Shown: positions 1-6,631 of the stretch, in pieces
Numbering within the stretch: position 1 is the stretch's first letter
Layout: each line of letters begins with the position of its first letter
NCBI GenBank assembly: GCA_016867395.1
Contig: VGJS01000011.1
Span: 1 to 64,000 of the forward strand
Source: Candidatus Handelsmanbacteria bacterium
Lineage (GTDB): Bacteria > Latescibacterota > UBA2968 > UBA8231
DNA: 64,000 nt
Direction: 5' to 3'
Notes under the pieces: model-generated
The model's database searches: none
What the model saw: the letters and a program-made list of their open reading frames with translations, nothing else
Told to the model about the DNA's origin: nothing
Translations under genes and position numbers: made by a program

Positions 1-2
1 TG

Positions 3-188
3 TGCGAGAGCTTCTTCGCCACCCTCGAATGTGAACTGATCGACCGGAGAGCCTTTCACACGCAGACCCAGGCGCGGCAGCAACTCTTCCGCTACAGCGA
101 CGGCTACTACAACCCCCATCGGCGTCATTCTGCTCTTGACTATCTGTCGCAAATCAACCATGAAAAGAGGAATCAGCTCTCGGCCTAA
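3..188 (+). CDS. IS3-family transposase (OrfB), C-terminal fragment
   Basis: Open from the window edge to TAA at 186-188. The translation begins CESFFATLECEL and ends QINHEKRNQLSA. The glutamate of ESFF corresponds to the last acid of the DDE catalytic triad in IS3 OrfB integrases. The YNPHRRHSALDYLS block is the usual C-terminal signature of the family. The N-terminal part is outside the window and the ORF track missed it because no start is present. It would act with OrfA to mobilise its own element. Whether the full copy is active is unknown. Confidence 0.85.
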   Translation, partial: CESFFATLECELIDRRAFHTQTQARQQLFRYSDGYYNPHRRHSALDYLSQINHEKRNQLSA

Positions 189-202
189 TCCGAAAGCCCA
201 AA

Positions 203-233
203 TGTCCACCAAACCGGGGGAATTGTAAGGACA
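203..233 (+). repeat. Candidate right terminal inverted repeat of the IS3-type element
   Basis: The stretch beginning TGTCCACCAAACCGGGGG and ending AAGGACA lies 15 bp after the transposase stop. Reversed, it starts TGTCC, the TG-end typical of IS3-group termini. The matching left end is not in the window, so this is an inference. Confidence 0.45.
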
Positions 234-377
234 GGCTACCCCTTCGTCAAGGGTCAAGGCTGCGGCCGGGGCGCAATCTCGATCTCCCGCCGCGCCTATC
301 CGTACCTTAAGCCCCCGCCGGGGAACCAGGGCCCCTTCCCGCCATTCCCCCGGCCCTGAGGAGGAATCAAGCCCGTT

Positions 378-1535
378 TTGCGCCCTCTGTTGTCTTTGCT
401 CCTGCCCGCCGTGCTCTCGCTGCCCCTGCTCGCGACAGCCGAACCCCATTTCGCCTACCAGGGCGGCTACAAGTGCAGCGCGTGCCACGTCAACCAGACG
501 GGCGGGGGAAAACGCAACGCCTTTGGCCAACTCTACCCCCAGACCGAACTGCGCCCCCTGTGGCTCAAGGCCGCCGAAAAATCCGGGGACTTATCATCCC
601 AACTCGGCTCCAGCGTCAGCTTGGGCGCTGACTTCACCGCCCTGCACAAGACCACCTTTGCCGTGGACGAGACCGGCACCCCCGCCGGGGCCGCAGAGAC
701 CACCTTCAGTCAGCCGGCCCAGAACGGCTTTGACATCAGCACCGGCCAGCTCTACCTCGAGATCTCCCTCGCCCCTGAGGTGCTGACCCTCTACCTCGAC
801 GAGATCTTCACCCCGGCCGGGGCTCAGAGCCGCGAGGCCTTTGTGTTGTGGCAACAACTACCGCTCAATGGCTACCTGAAAGCAGGGCGCTTGCTACTGC
901 CTTTTGGCATCCGGGTGTGGGACGACGAGACCTTCACCCGCCAGGTGACGGGGTTCAACTTCGACAACCAGGACCTTGGGGTTGAGTTGGGCCTGGAATC
1001 GGGGATCACCTCCTTCAACGTGGCGCTGAGCAATGGCACCCAGGGCGCCCGGGACAACAACCAGGCCAAGGCCCTTTCGGCCGTGGGTTCGGTCTATCTA
1101 GGCCGCTTGATCCTGGGGGGGTCGGCGGCTTTCAACAAGGCCCAGGGCCTCAAGCGCCTGGCCCTGGGGCCCTTTGGGGGGTTCCATGTAGGCGCCCTGA
1201 CCGCCATGGCCGAGGTGGACTGGCTGCGCGACCAGGGGGAGGCAGAGCAGCAACAACTCGTGGCCTATGCCAACATAGACTACTGGGTGCAGCAGGGGTT
1301 GAACCTCCGCCTGCGCTACGACTTCCACGATCCCTTTTACCGTTACCAGGCCCCTGGGGGGGACATAGCCGACGAGCTTGCCGAAGACGAGCGCAGCCGC
1401 CTTACCTTGGGTGCCGAGGCCCTTCTCACCCCCAACCTGTCGGCCAGCGCCCACTATCACTACCAGCGGAGCATCCCCCAGGACCTGCGCGGCAACGCCG
1501 ACAGCGCGGTCCTGGCGCTGCGCGCCTTCTTTTAG
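378..1535 (+). CDS. Monohaem cytochrome c fused to an outer-membrane beta-barrel (Cyc2-like architecture)
   Basis: 385 aa from a TTG start; GAGGAGG lies about 13 nt upstream. A signal peptide (residues 1-21, ending LLATA) is followed at about residue 34 by one haem c motif, CSACH, in the context NQTGGGKRNAFG. The rest (about 60-385) alternates short amphipathic strands and turns, and ends in aromatic residues (LRAFF), as outer-membrane barrels do. One N-terminal haem plus a C-terminal porin-sized barrel resembles Cyc2-type iron-oxidising fusions, and also a family of uncharacterised haem-barrel proteins with the same CxxCHxxxTGG motif. The likely role is electron transfer across the outer membrane; the substrate is unknown. 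Its stop lies 1 bp from that of convergent ychF. Confidence 0.6.
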   Translation: MRPLLSLLLPAVLSLPLLATAEPHFAYQGGYKCSACHVNQTGGGKRNAFGQLYPQTELRPLWLKAAEKSGDLSSQLGSSVSLGADFTALHKTTFAVDETGTPAGAAETTFSQPAQNGFDISTGQLYLEISLAPEVLTLYLDEIFTPAGAQSREAFVLWQQLPLNGYLKAGRLLLPFGIRVWDDETFTRQVTGFNFDNQDLGVELGLESGITSFNVALSNGTQGARDNNQAKALSAVGSVYLGRLILGGSAAFNKAQGLKRLALGPFGGFHVGALTAMAEVDWLRDQGEAEQQQLVAYANIDYWVQQGLNLRLRYDFHDPFYRYQAPGGDIADELAEDERSRLTLGAEALLTPNLSASAHYHYQRSIPQDLRGNADSAVLALRAFF

Positions 1536-1536
1536 C

Positions 1537-2622
1537 TTAGGCCCGAAACAGGAAGTGGACCACGTCGCCGTCCTGGATGGTGTACTCCCGGCCCTCGGTC
1601 CGCAGCCGACCCTCCCCTCGCAACCGAACCAGCCCCTGGGCGGTAATCACCTCCTCGGCGGTGGCGACCTCCGCTCGGATAAAGCCTCTTTCCATGTCGC
1701 TGTGGATACGGCCGGCGGCCTTGGCCGCCATCGCCCCTTGGGGCAGTTGCCACGCCTGGAGCTTCTCGTTGGCCAGGGTGTAGAAGGTGATCAGGTCCAG
1801 CAACCGGTAGCAGGCGCGGATCAATTGCTCGACGCCGGCCTGCTCCATACCCAACTCTGCCTGAAAGGCCCGGCGCTCCTGAGGGGCTAGCTGGGCCAAC
1901 TCGGCCTCCAGTTTTACGGGCATGGCCAGCACCTCTGCCGCCCCCACCTCCCGCAGGAGCCTTTCCACCTGATCGGCCCCCTCCCCCTGCTCCCCCACGT
2001 TGGCCAGGTAGAGCACCGGCTTGGCGGTCAACAAGGTGTGTCCCTTAATCGCCTCCAGTTCTGCGGCATCCAGCTCCGCTTTCCAGCCGCTGCGGCCCCG
2101 CTCTAGGTTGGCCTCGACTCGCTTCAGCACCTCGAACTCCATGCGCTGCGGGGACTGGGGCTCGGTGCGGACCACCTTGTCGAGCCGCGCCAGAGCCCCG
2201 GAGATGGTTTCCAGGTCGGCGAGCATCAGCTCGGTTTCGACGACCTGGCGGTCGGTGAGAGGGTCCAGCCGGCCTTCGACATGGCTGACCAGGGGATCGG
2301 CGAAACACCGAAGCACATGGACCAGGGCGTCGGCCTGCCGCGCATGGCTGAGGAAGCGGTTGCCCAACCCTTCGCCCTGGCTGGCCCCGCGCACCAGGCC
2401 GGCGATGTCGACAAAGTCGATGGCCGTCTGGGTGCAGCTCTGCAGCCCGAGCACCTCCTGTAACCGGGCCAGGCGCGGATCGGGCACGGCCACCATGCCC
2501 AGGTTGGGCTCCACCGTACAAAAGGGATAGTTGGAGGCCGCCGCTTCTCCGCCGGTGAGGGCGTTGAACAAGGTGGATTTGCCGACATTGGGCAGGCCAA
2601 TGATCCCGACGATGAGCGCCAT
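1537..2622 (-). CDS. ychF: Ribosome-binding ATPase YchF (Obg-family P-loop NTPase)
   Basis: 361 aa, close to the usual 363. I chose ATG 2622 (MALIVGIIGLPNVGKSTLF) over the longer ORF because the family begins at this Walker A. The G domain has GLPNVGKST and the DxxG-type DIAGLV. The G4 motif NKxD is replaced (ANVGEQ), which in this family goes with ATP rather than GTP preference. A helical domain follows, then a C-terminal TGS domain (about 280-361: ITFYTLAN to YTIQDGDVVHF). The protein is cytosolic and associates with ribosomes; its physiological role is linked to translation quality and oxidative stress. It is divergent from the lipoprotein at 2727 and convergent with the cytochrome gene. 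Confidence 0.95.
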   Translation of the reverse strand: MALIVGIIGLPNVGKSTLFNALTGGEAAASNYPFCTVEPNLGMVAVPDPRLARLQEVLGLQSCTQTAIDFVDIAGLVRGASQGEGLGNRFLSHARQADALVHVLRCFADPLVSHVEGRLDPLTDRQVVETELMLADLETISGALARLDKVVRTEPQSPQRMEFEVLKRVEANLERGRSGWKAELDAAELEAIKGHTLLTAKPVLYLANVGEQGEGADQVERLLREVGAAEVLAMPVKLEAELAQLAPQERRAFQAELGMEQAGVEQLIRACYRLLDLITFYTLANEKLQAWQLPQGAMAAKAAGRIHSDMERGFIRAEVATAEEVITAQGLVRLRGEGRLRTEGREYTIQDGDVVHFLFRA

Positions 2623-2662
2623 CTCATCCAATCCCAGGTTGGGGTCCGCGCTGGGTTGATCC

Positions 2663-2689
2663 GCGCCGATTTGGCGCAAAACCTATATC
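2663..2689 (+). promoter_or_regulatory. Dyad GCGCC-n5-GGCGC with TATATC -10-like box
   Basis: The ychF / lipoprotein divergent spacer holds an inverted repeat (GCGCCGATTTGGCGC, 2663-2677) followed by TATATC (2684-2689), about 38 bp upstream of the lipoprotein ATG. No good -35 is visible at 17 bp. The dyad could be an operator. Weak evidence. Confidence 0.3.
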
Positions 2690-2726
2690 TTTAGAGACAA
2701 GAATCCAGCACGAAAGGATCTTCCGC

Positions 2727-3083
2727 ATGCTCCTCGTCCAGCTGCTCCTGCCGATCCTGATCAGCCTCAATACGGTTTCCTGCGACCAACTGCCCTGGTT
2801 TGGGGAGAAGGGCGGGCAGGTCGCCGGCCACCTCAAGCAGCAGGGCGAGGGCATGGAAAAGATGGCGGAGGAACTCAGGAAAACCGCTGAGGAACTGAAG
2901 GTCGAAGCCGACGCCGCGCAGAAGGAGGCCGATGAACTCAAGAAACAGGCCGACCTCAAGCAAAAACAGGCCGACGACCTGAAGGCCAAGGCAGAGGATA
3001 TGAAAAAGAAGGCGGACGACACCAAGAAAAATGCCTCGGAGTTGCGGAAGTACTCCGAGGATATTAGCAAGACCAAGCCTTAG
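2727..3083 (+). CDS. Small coiled-coil lipoprotein
   Basis: 118 aa from ATG, with AAAGGA 10 nt upstream. The N-terminus is a hydrophobic leader ending VSC (about residue 19), a plausible though imperfect lipobox. The remainder from residue 35 is an almost uninterrupted heptad pattern rich in K, E, A and D (AEELRKTAEELKVEADAAQKEAD...), predicting one long parallel or trimeric coiled coil. This resembles Lpp-type or alanine-zipper lipoproteins in design, not in sequence. It is probably anchored in the inner or outer membrane and spans part of the periplasm. No partner gene is evident. Function unknown. Confidence 0.7.
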   Translation: MLLVQLLLPILISLNTVSCDQLPWFGEKGGQVAGHLKQQGEGMEKMAEELRKTAEELKVEADAAQKEADELKKQADLKQKQADDLKAKAEDMKKKADDTKKNASELRKYSEDISKTKP

Positions 3084-3101
3084 CGCGGCACACACCCACA
3101 G

Positions 3102-3134
3102 AAAAGCCCCTGCAAGAGCGAATCTCGCAGAGGC
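3102..3134 (-). terminator. Rho-independent terminator of the HU-tRNA unit
   Basis: Read on the minus strand: GCCTCTGC, a 13-nt loop, GCAGGGGC, then TTTTC. The 8-bp stem has one T.G pair. It lies 7 bp after the last tRNA, so it would end transcription of hup, the COX24-like gene and the three tRNAs. Confidence 0.7.
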
Positions 3135-3140
3135 TCAATC

Positions 3141-3219
3141 TGGTCGGGGTGGACAGATTCGAACTGTCGACCCCCTGCTCCCGAAGCAGGTGCGCTAACC
3201 GGGCTGCGCTACACCCCGA
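3141..3219 (-). tRNA. tRNA-Pro (anticodon CGG)
   Basis: The minus strand folds as a full cloverleaf: acceptor TCGGGGT/ACCCCGA, anticodon arm CCTGC-TTCGGGA-GCAGG (anticodon CGG), T arm GTTCGAATC, encoded CCA (3141-3143). It reads codon CCG. Third tRNA of a tandem set. Confidence 0.93.
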
Positions 3220-3277
3220 ATTCCCGACGGGCGTAAAACGGGCCACGGTTGGAACTCCATGGCTCCTGGAAAAAAGA

Positions 3278-3355
3278 TGGTCGGGGTGGTCAGATTTGAA
3301 CTGACGACCACTTGCACCCCAAGCAAGTGCGCTTCCGGGCTGCGCCACACCCCGA
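3278..3355 (-). tRNA. tRNA-Pro (anticodon GGG)
   Basis: Acceptor TCGGGGT/ACCCCGA, anticodon arm CTTGC-TTGGGGT-GCAAG (anticodon GGG), T loop GTTCAAATC, CCA encoded. Acceptor stems are identical to the neighbouring Pro(CGG) gene, so the two probably arose by tandem duplication followed by anticodon-arm divergence. Reads CCC/CCU. Confidence 0.93.
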
Positions 3356-3367
3356 CCCGAGGCAGTA

Positions 3368-3444
3368 TGGTGAGCTATGCAGGATTCGAACCTGCGACCT
3401 CTAGCTCCGGAGGCTAGCGCTCTATCCAGCTGAGCTAATAGCTC
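3368..3444 (-). tRNA. tRNA-Arg (anticodon CCG)
   Basis: Perfect 7-bp acceptor GAGCTAT/ATAGCTC, anticodon arm CTAGC-CTCCGGA-GCTAG (anticodon CCG), T loop TTCGAAT, discriminator A and encoded CCA. Reads codon CGG. It starts 36 bp after the stop of the COX24-like gene with no terminator visible between, so it is probably processed from the hup transcript. Confidence 0.94.
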
Positions 3445-3480
3445 CACCTTCCCTGAGCGCAGAGCCCCCAGGGGGAAACA

Positions 3481-3576
3481 TCAAACCGCCTTTTTCTTGT
3501 GCCGGTTCTTCCGCAAACGCTTCTTGCGTTTGTGGGTGTTAATCTTATGCCGCTTTCTCTTCCTGCCACACGGCAT
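3481..3576 (-). CDS. 31-aa basic AURKAIP1/COX24 (mS38-like) domain protein
   Basis: Absent from the ORF track because of its size. The translation is MPCGRKRKRHKINTHKRKKR followed by LRKNRHKKKAV, 31 aa with about 20 Lys/Arg/His. It matches the KRKRHKxxxHKRKKRLRKNRHKK core of the AURKAIP1/COX24 family, the bacterial relative of mitoribosomal protein mS38 seen mainly in Bacteroidota and related phyla. A ribosomal or rRNA-binding role is therefore likely. The ATG lies inside the last 32 bp of hup in another frame and is preceded by GGAG at 8 nt, so translation is probably coupled to HU. tRNA genes follow directly. Confidence 0.8.
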   Translation of the reverse strand: MPCGRKRKRHKINTHKRKKRLRKNRHKKKAV

Positions 3577-3877
3577 CTTTTTTAGCTCCTATGGGCTTGT
3601 TGTCGTCTTCGACGCGGGCTCTGAGTTCCTTCGACGGCTTGAAAACCGGCGCCCGCCGCGAGGAGATGCGCACCTCCGAGCCGGTCCGCGGATTGCGGCC
3701 CGTCCTGGGTGCGCGGGTGACGGTTTTGAAGGTGCCAAAACCTCTGATCTCGATGTGTTCACCGCTTCTTAGGGCTTCGATCACGGCCTCAATGAAGCCA
3801 TCTACGACGACGGCGGTATCGGTCTTGGTGAGGCCTATGCCCTGGGCGATCTGCTTTACTATATCGGCCTTGGTCAA
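3545..3877 (-). CDS. hup: HU/IHF-family nucleoid DNA-binding protein
   Basis: I chose TTG 3877, giving MTKADIVKQIAQGIG, because GGGAGGA sits 7 nt upstream; the longer ORF adds an unrelated N-terminus. The product is 110 aa. Helices 1-2 (residues 1-40) come first, then the beta-saddle with FGTFKTVTRAPRTGRNPRTG and the DNA-wrapping arm (GRNPRTGSEVRI). The usual family end at about residue 90 is followed by about 20 extra charged residues ending WQEEKAA. It packages DNA as a dimer. It is first gene of a unit with the COX24-like ORF and three tRNAs, driven by the promoter at 3944-3972. Confidence 0.93.
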   Translation of the reverse strand: MTKADIVKQIAQGIGLTKTDTAVVVDGFIEAVIEALRSGEHIEIRGFGTFKTVTRAPRTGRNPRTGSEVRISSRRAPVFKPSKELRARVEDDNKPIGAKKDAVWQEEKAA

Positions 3878-3943
3878 TGCGACTTCCTCCCCATTGCCAA
3901 ATACAGCCACCGGACGCACAGACTGACTGGATAACAATCTTTG

Positions 3944-3972
3944 AAATTAAAGTATGCTGGAACCCTTGTCAA
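3944..3972 (-). promoter_or_regulatory. Sigma70-type promoter for hup
   Basis: On the minus strand TTGACA (3967-3972), 17-bp spacer, TAATTT (3944-3949). It sits just beyond the mreC stop and about 67 nt before the hup TTG start, leaving a short untranslated leader. The -35 is consensus and the spacing ideal. Confidence 0.75.
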
Positions 3973-3982
3973 GAGCGTATCC

Positions 3983-4750
3983 TCAATTCGCGGAAGAAAT
4001 TACGAACACCTCTTCCAGCTTGCCGAAATTGACGTTGGTTTCGACGAACACCTCTTTGAAGAGTGGGTCGCGCTTCTGCTGGCGCACCTCTATTACGTCC
4101 CCGATGACCAGACCTTTGGGGAAGCGCCCCCCCAACCCGGAGGAAACCACCCGATCCCCTTTTTCGATGTCGCTGGTTACGTCTACGAAGTTGAGGCGGA
4201 ACAGGCTGCCCCGGCCCCAGGAGACTATTCCCTGCACCCGCTTCTCCTGAACGATGGCGCTGATCCGGGTGCTCATGATTAATGCGACTACGGCGCTGTG
4301 GTCCTCGGTCTGCAGCACATGACCCACCAACCCGTCGGGGACCACCACCGGCATGCCCTCGAGCACACCCTGCTGGCGGCCGGCGTTTATGACCAGCGCG
4401 TCGTAAAGCTGGTCTGGATCGCGGCTGATCACCTCGGCGGGGATGATTTGGCTGCCCCCCATCTCGCGCTTGAAGCCCAGCGCCTCCCGCAGGCGGCGGT
4501 TCTCCCACGCGGCTTCGCGGAAACGCATGTTCTCAAGCGCCAGCTCCACGTTCTGGGCCATGACAAAGCGGTTCCTGATATTGGCGGAGGCGAAGCGGGT
4601 AATCGGCGAGAAGATCCACTGCCCGACGGCGCCCAGGGCCAGCTGAAGTCGGGCGCCGACCTCGGCTTTTTGGGCAGGGTTTAGGCCCATGAGGCTGATG
4701 GCGACGATCAGGGCCAGCCCTATCGCCAGGAAGTTGCGATTTACTGCCAA
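3983..4750 (-). CDS. mreC: Rod-shape-determining protein MreC
   Basis: 255 aa. The short N-terminal part has one membrane helix (about residues 8-25, LAIGLALIVAISLMGLNP), followed by a coiled coil (about 65-95) and the periplasmic beta-domain with PAEVISRDPDQLYDALVINAG and GDRVVSSGLGGRFPKGLVIG, the typical MreC signature. It bridges cytoplasmic MreB filaments to periplasmic cell-wall synthases during elongation. It lies 11 bp downstream of mreB in the same operon. mreD, which usually follows, is missing here; the next thing downstream is the hup promoter. Confidence 0.95.
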   Translation of the reverse strand: MAVNRNFLAIGLALIVAISLMGLNPAQKAEVGARLQLALGAVGQWIFSPITRFASANIRNRFVMAQNVELALENMRFREAAWENRRLREALGFKREMGGSQIIPAEVISRDPDQLYDALVINAGRQQGVLEGMPVVVPDGLVGHVLQTEDHSAVVALIMSTRISAIVQEKRVQGIVSWGRGSLFRLNFVDVTSDIEKGDRVVSSGLGGRFPKGLVIGDVIEVRQQKRDPLFKEVFVETNVNFGKLEEVFVISSAN

Positions 4751-4761
4751 GGTTCACCCGA

Positions 4762-5781
4762 TCAGTAGAGCACCTTTTGGTATCTCTCGAACCCTTCGAG
4801 AACGCGGGCGTTGCCCCGAACCACGGCCGAGAGAGGATCTTCGCTATCGACGTAGGTGGGCAGACTGGTGCCCTCGATCAAGCGCTCGCGCAGGCGCCGC
4901 AGTTTGCCGCCCCCTCCGCTGAGTACCATGCCGCGGTCCAGGATGTCGGCGGCAAGTTCGGGCGGGGTGCGCTCCAGGGCCCGGCGCACCCCGGCGACGA
5001 TCTGCTCCACCGGATCGGCGAGGGCCTCGCAGATCTCGCGGGAATTCACCATTAGGGTCTTGGGAATGGCCGCGACCAGGTCGCGGCCACGCACCGCGGC
5101 CTCCTCTTCCGGCTCCAGGGGCATAGCCGAACCGATCAAGCATTTGAGCTGTTCGGCGTTGCGGGGGCCAATGAGCAGGTTGTGCTTCTTGCGCATCCAG
5201 TCGATGATGGCCCGGTCCATCTCGTCGCCAGCCACCCGGATCGATTCGTTGGTAACGATGCCCGATAGGGCGATCACGGCGATCTCGGTGGTGCCCCCGC
5301 CAATGTCGATGACCATAGAGCCGATTGCCTGCTCAATGGGCAGCCCCAGGCCCAGGGCCGCAGCCATGGGCTCGCTGATGAGGTACACCTCGCGGGCGCC
5401 GATCCGCTCGCAGGAGTTGCGCACCGCCCGCCGCTCCACCTCGGTGCTCCCAGAGGGCACCGCGACCACGATGCGCGGTCGGACGAAGAGTTTGCTCTTC
5501 TGCACCTTGCGGATAAAGTAGCGGATCATCTCCTCGGTGACCTCGAAATCGGCGATGGCCCCGTCCTTGAGCGGGCGGATGGTCTCGATCTCCGCGTTCT
5601 CCCTGCCCATCATCTCCTTGGCTTCGGCGCCGACGGCGATGACCTTCTTGGTCATCTTATGCCTGGCGACGATGGAAGGTTGGTTGAGGACGATCCCTTC
5701 CCCTTTGACGTAGACAAGGGTGTTGGCGGTGCCGAGGTCGATACCGATGTCGTTGGAGAAAAACCGCGAAAAAACCCCCAT
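4762..5781 (-). CDS. mreB: Rod-shape-determining actin-like protein MreB
   Basis: 339 aa. Actin-fold ATPase with phosphate-1 (IGIDLGTANTLVYVKGEGIV), phosphate-2 (MVIDIGGGTTEIAVI) and adenosine motif (GMVLSGGGGKLRRL) in the usual order. It forms membrane-bound filaments that orient lateral wall synthesis, so the host is probably rod-shaped. It lies downstream of a 50-aa ORF and just upstream of mreC. Confidence 0.97.
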   Translation of the reverse strand: MGVFSRFFSNDIGIDLGTANTLVYVKGEGIVLNQPSIVARHKMTKKVIAVGAEAKEMMGRENAEIETIRPLKDGAIADFEVTEEMIRYFIRKVQKSKLFVRPRIVVAVPSGSTEVERRAVRNSCERIGAREVYLISEPMAAALGLGLPIEQAIGSMVIDIGGGTTEIAVIALSGIVTNESIRVAGDEMDRAIIDWMRKKHNLLIGPRNAEQLKCLIGSAMPLEPEEEAAVRGRDLVAAIPKTLMVNSREICEALADPVEQIVAGVRRALERTPPELAADILDRGMVLSGGGGKLRRLRERLIEGTSLPTYVDSEDPLSAVVRGNARVLEGFERYQKVLY

Positions 5782-5822
5782 GATCTGCTCCCTTGTCGGG
5801 TCCTATCCCGAAATTCAGGCGT

Positions 5823-5975
5823 TCAGCGTTTGTCCTTGTTCTGCTGCTTGCTCATCCATGTCCGCACTAAACTGGCGGCATCCTGGCTTCGGGTATTAAT
5901 CAACTGCTGGACCCGCGCCAGGGTCTCCCTGACACCCTGCTCCCGCTTTGGCTTGGGCGTATCCTCTTGCGCCAT
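5823..5975 (-). CDS. 50-aa ORF leading the mreB-mreC operon
   Basis: Too short for the ORF track. ATG 5975 is preceded by GAGGGG at a good distance. The translation starts MAQEDTPKPKREQGVRETLA and ends MSKQQNKDKR. The stretch RVQQLINTRSQDAASLVRTWM is a single amphipathic helix pair that resembles the C-terminal FliG-binding tail of FliF (ARV...I...A..VRxWL). This likeness is from memory and short, so it is only a hint. It lies 41 bp upstream of mreB on the same transcript, so a small adaptor or regulator of morphogenesis is conceivable. No known function. Confidence 0.6.
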   Translation of the reverse strand: MAQEDTPKPKREQGVRETLARVQQLINTRSQDAASLVRTWMSKQQNKDKR

Positions 5976-5987
5976 AGCCCCTCATCT

Positions 5988-6036
5988 TTTGGCAAACTAA
6001 ATGCAAAGATAATAATTGCGAATCGAGTTTGCCAAA
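5988..6036. promoter_or_regulatory. Paired TTTGsCAAA operator-like sites in the mreB divergent region
   Basis: TTTGGCAAAC (5988-5997) and GTTTGCCAAA (6027-6036) are perfect 10-bp inverted copies, 39 bp centre to centre, about four helical turns. Each 9-bp core TTTGsCAAA is itself a dyad. The right copy overlaps the -35 boxes of both divergent promoters. This is a plausible repressor site pair. Confidence 0.45.
6009..6035 (-). promoter_or_regulatory. Candidate promoter for the 50-aa ORF, mreB and mreC
   Basis: Minus strand TTGGCA (6030-6035), 15-bp spacer, TATTAT (6009-6014). Shifted hexamers would give spacing up to 17. The -35 overlaps that of the divergent promoter for 6102. Confidence 0.45.
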
Positions 6037-6056
6037 TTGCTCCCCTGCTTTATATT
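6029..6056 (+). promoter_or_regulatory. Candidate promoter for the 6102 gene
   Basis: TTGCCA (6029-6034), 16-bp spacer, TATATT (6051-6056), within a locally AT-rich stretch. It lies 45 bp upstream of the ATG. Confidence 0.55.
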
Positions 6057-6101
6057 ATCTTTTCTACAAACGCTGCCTTTCCAGGGAGGTTTTTCTCATT
6101 T

Positions 6102-6581
6102 ATGAGCCGGGTAGCCCGTTCGGTGTTGCGGAAGATAGGATTTGACCCCAACCTCGACGAGGAGCACCGTCAGCAGCTCGAGCGCGAGGTCCAGGAGCGG
6201 GCCGCCAGTGCCGCTGCCACCGGAACCCCCTGGCAAGCCGGCTCCTTGGAGGCAGTGCCCGACGAACTGCTGAGCGAGTCGGAAAAGCGCCATGAGAAAT
6301 ACCGGCGCCAGCAGGCGATGGCTGGCCGCTTCACCCCAGCTGCCGAACGCCTGCCGATCATGAGCGCTGAGGAGCGTAAAACCCGCGACAAGGACCGGCC
6401 CAAATGGACCCAGACTCCCTTCGAGGGGCCCATCGAAAAACTGATTGAAAAGTACAAGGACCTCGAAGAGGTTCGCAAACACCTCACTCTCGGCCAGTCG
6501 ATGAAGTACGAGTTCACTGAGGATGGCAAGGTGCTCGACAAGAACGGCAAACTCATTTATGATGGGGAAAAACTGGTCTGA
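6102..6581 (+). CDS. Hypothetical charged protein, 159 aa
   Basis: I chose ATG 6102 (MSRVARSVLRKIGFDPNLDE), with GGGAGGT about 12 nt upstream. The longer track ORF would run through the promoter. There is no signal peptide or membrane helix. The protein is rich in Glu, Arg and Lys. The N-terminal third is helical (EEHRQQLEREVQERAAS), the middle is proline-containing and probably extended, and the C-terminus has FTEDGKVLDKNGKLIYDGEKL, which looks like a beta-hairpin. It is divergent from the mreB operon and shares the control region, so a link to morphogenesis is possible. I do not recognise the family. Confidence 0.7.
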   Translation: MSRVARSVLRKIGFDPNLDEEHRQQLEREVQERAASAAATGTPWQAGSLEAVPDELLSESEKRHEKYRRQQAMAGRFTPAAERLPIMSAEERKTRDKDRPKWTQTPFEGPIEKLIEKYKDLEEVRKHLTLGQSMKYEFTEDGKVLDKNGKLIYDGEKLV

Positions 6582-6631
6582 GGTTTCCCTCCCCCGGCTC
6601 CACCATCACTCCTCACCCTCTCCTCCCCGCG

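Larger units (their letters stand above)
1..233 (+). mobile_element. Right end of an IS3-family insertion sequence
   Basis: The window opens inside an IS3-type element. It holds the last 61 codons of the DDE transposase, a short tail, and a candidate terminal repeat ending at 233. The left part lies outside the window, so intactness and target duplication cannot be judged. The family call rests on the transposase C-terminus (ESFF, RHSALDYLS). The right boundary is inferred from a TGTCC...GGACA sequence typical of IS3-like ends. Confidence 0.75.

Noticed and set aside
3064-3447. 127-aa minus-strand ORF (MELLAQLDRALASGARG...)
   Set aside because: It runs through three tRNA genes in sense orientation; RGVAQPGSALAWG and similar strings are the well-known translation artefact of tRNA sequences.
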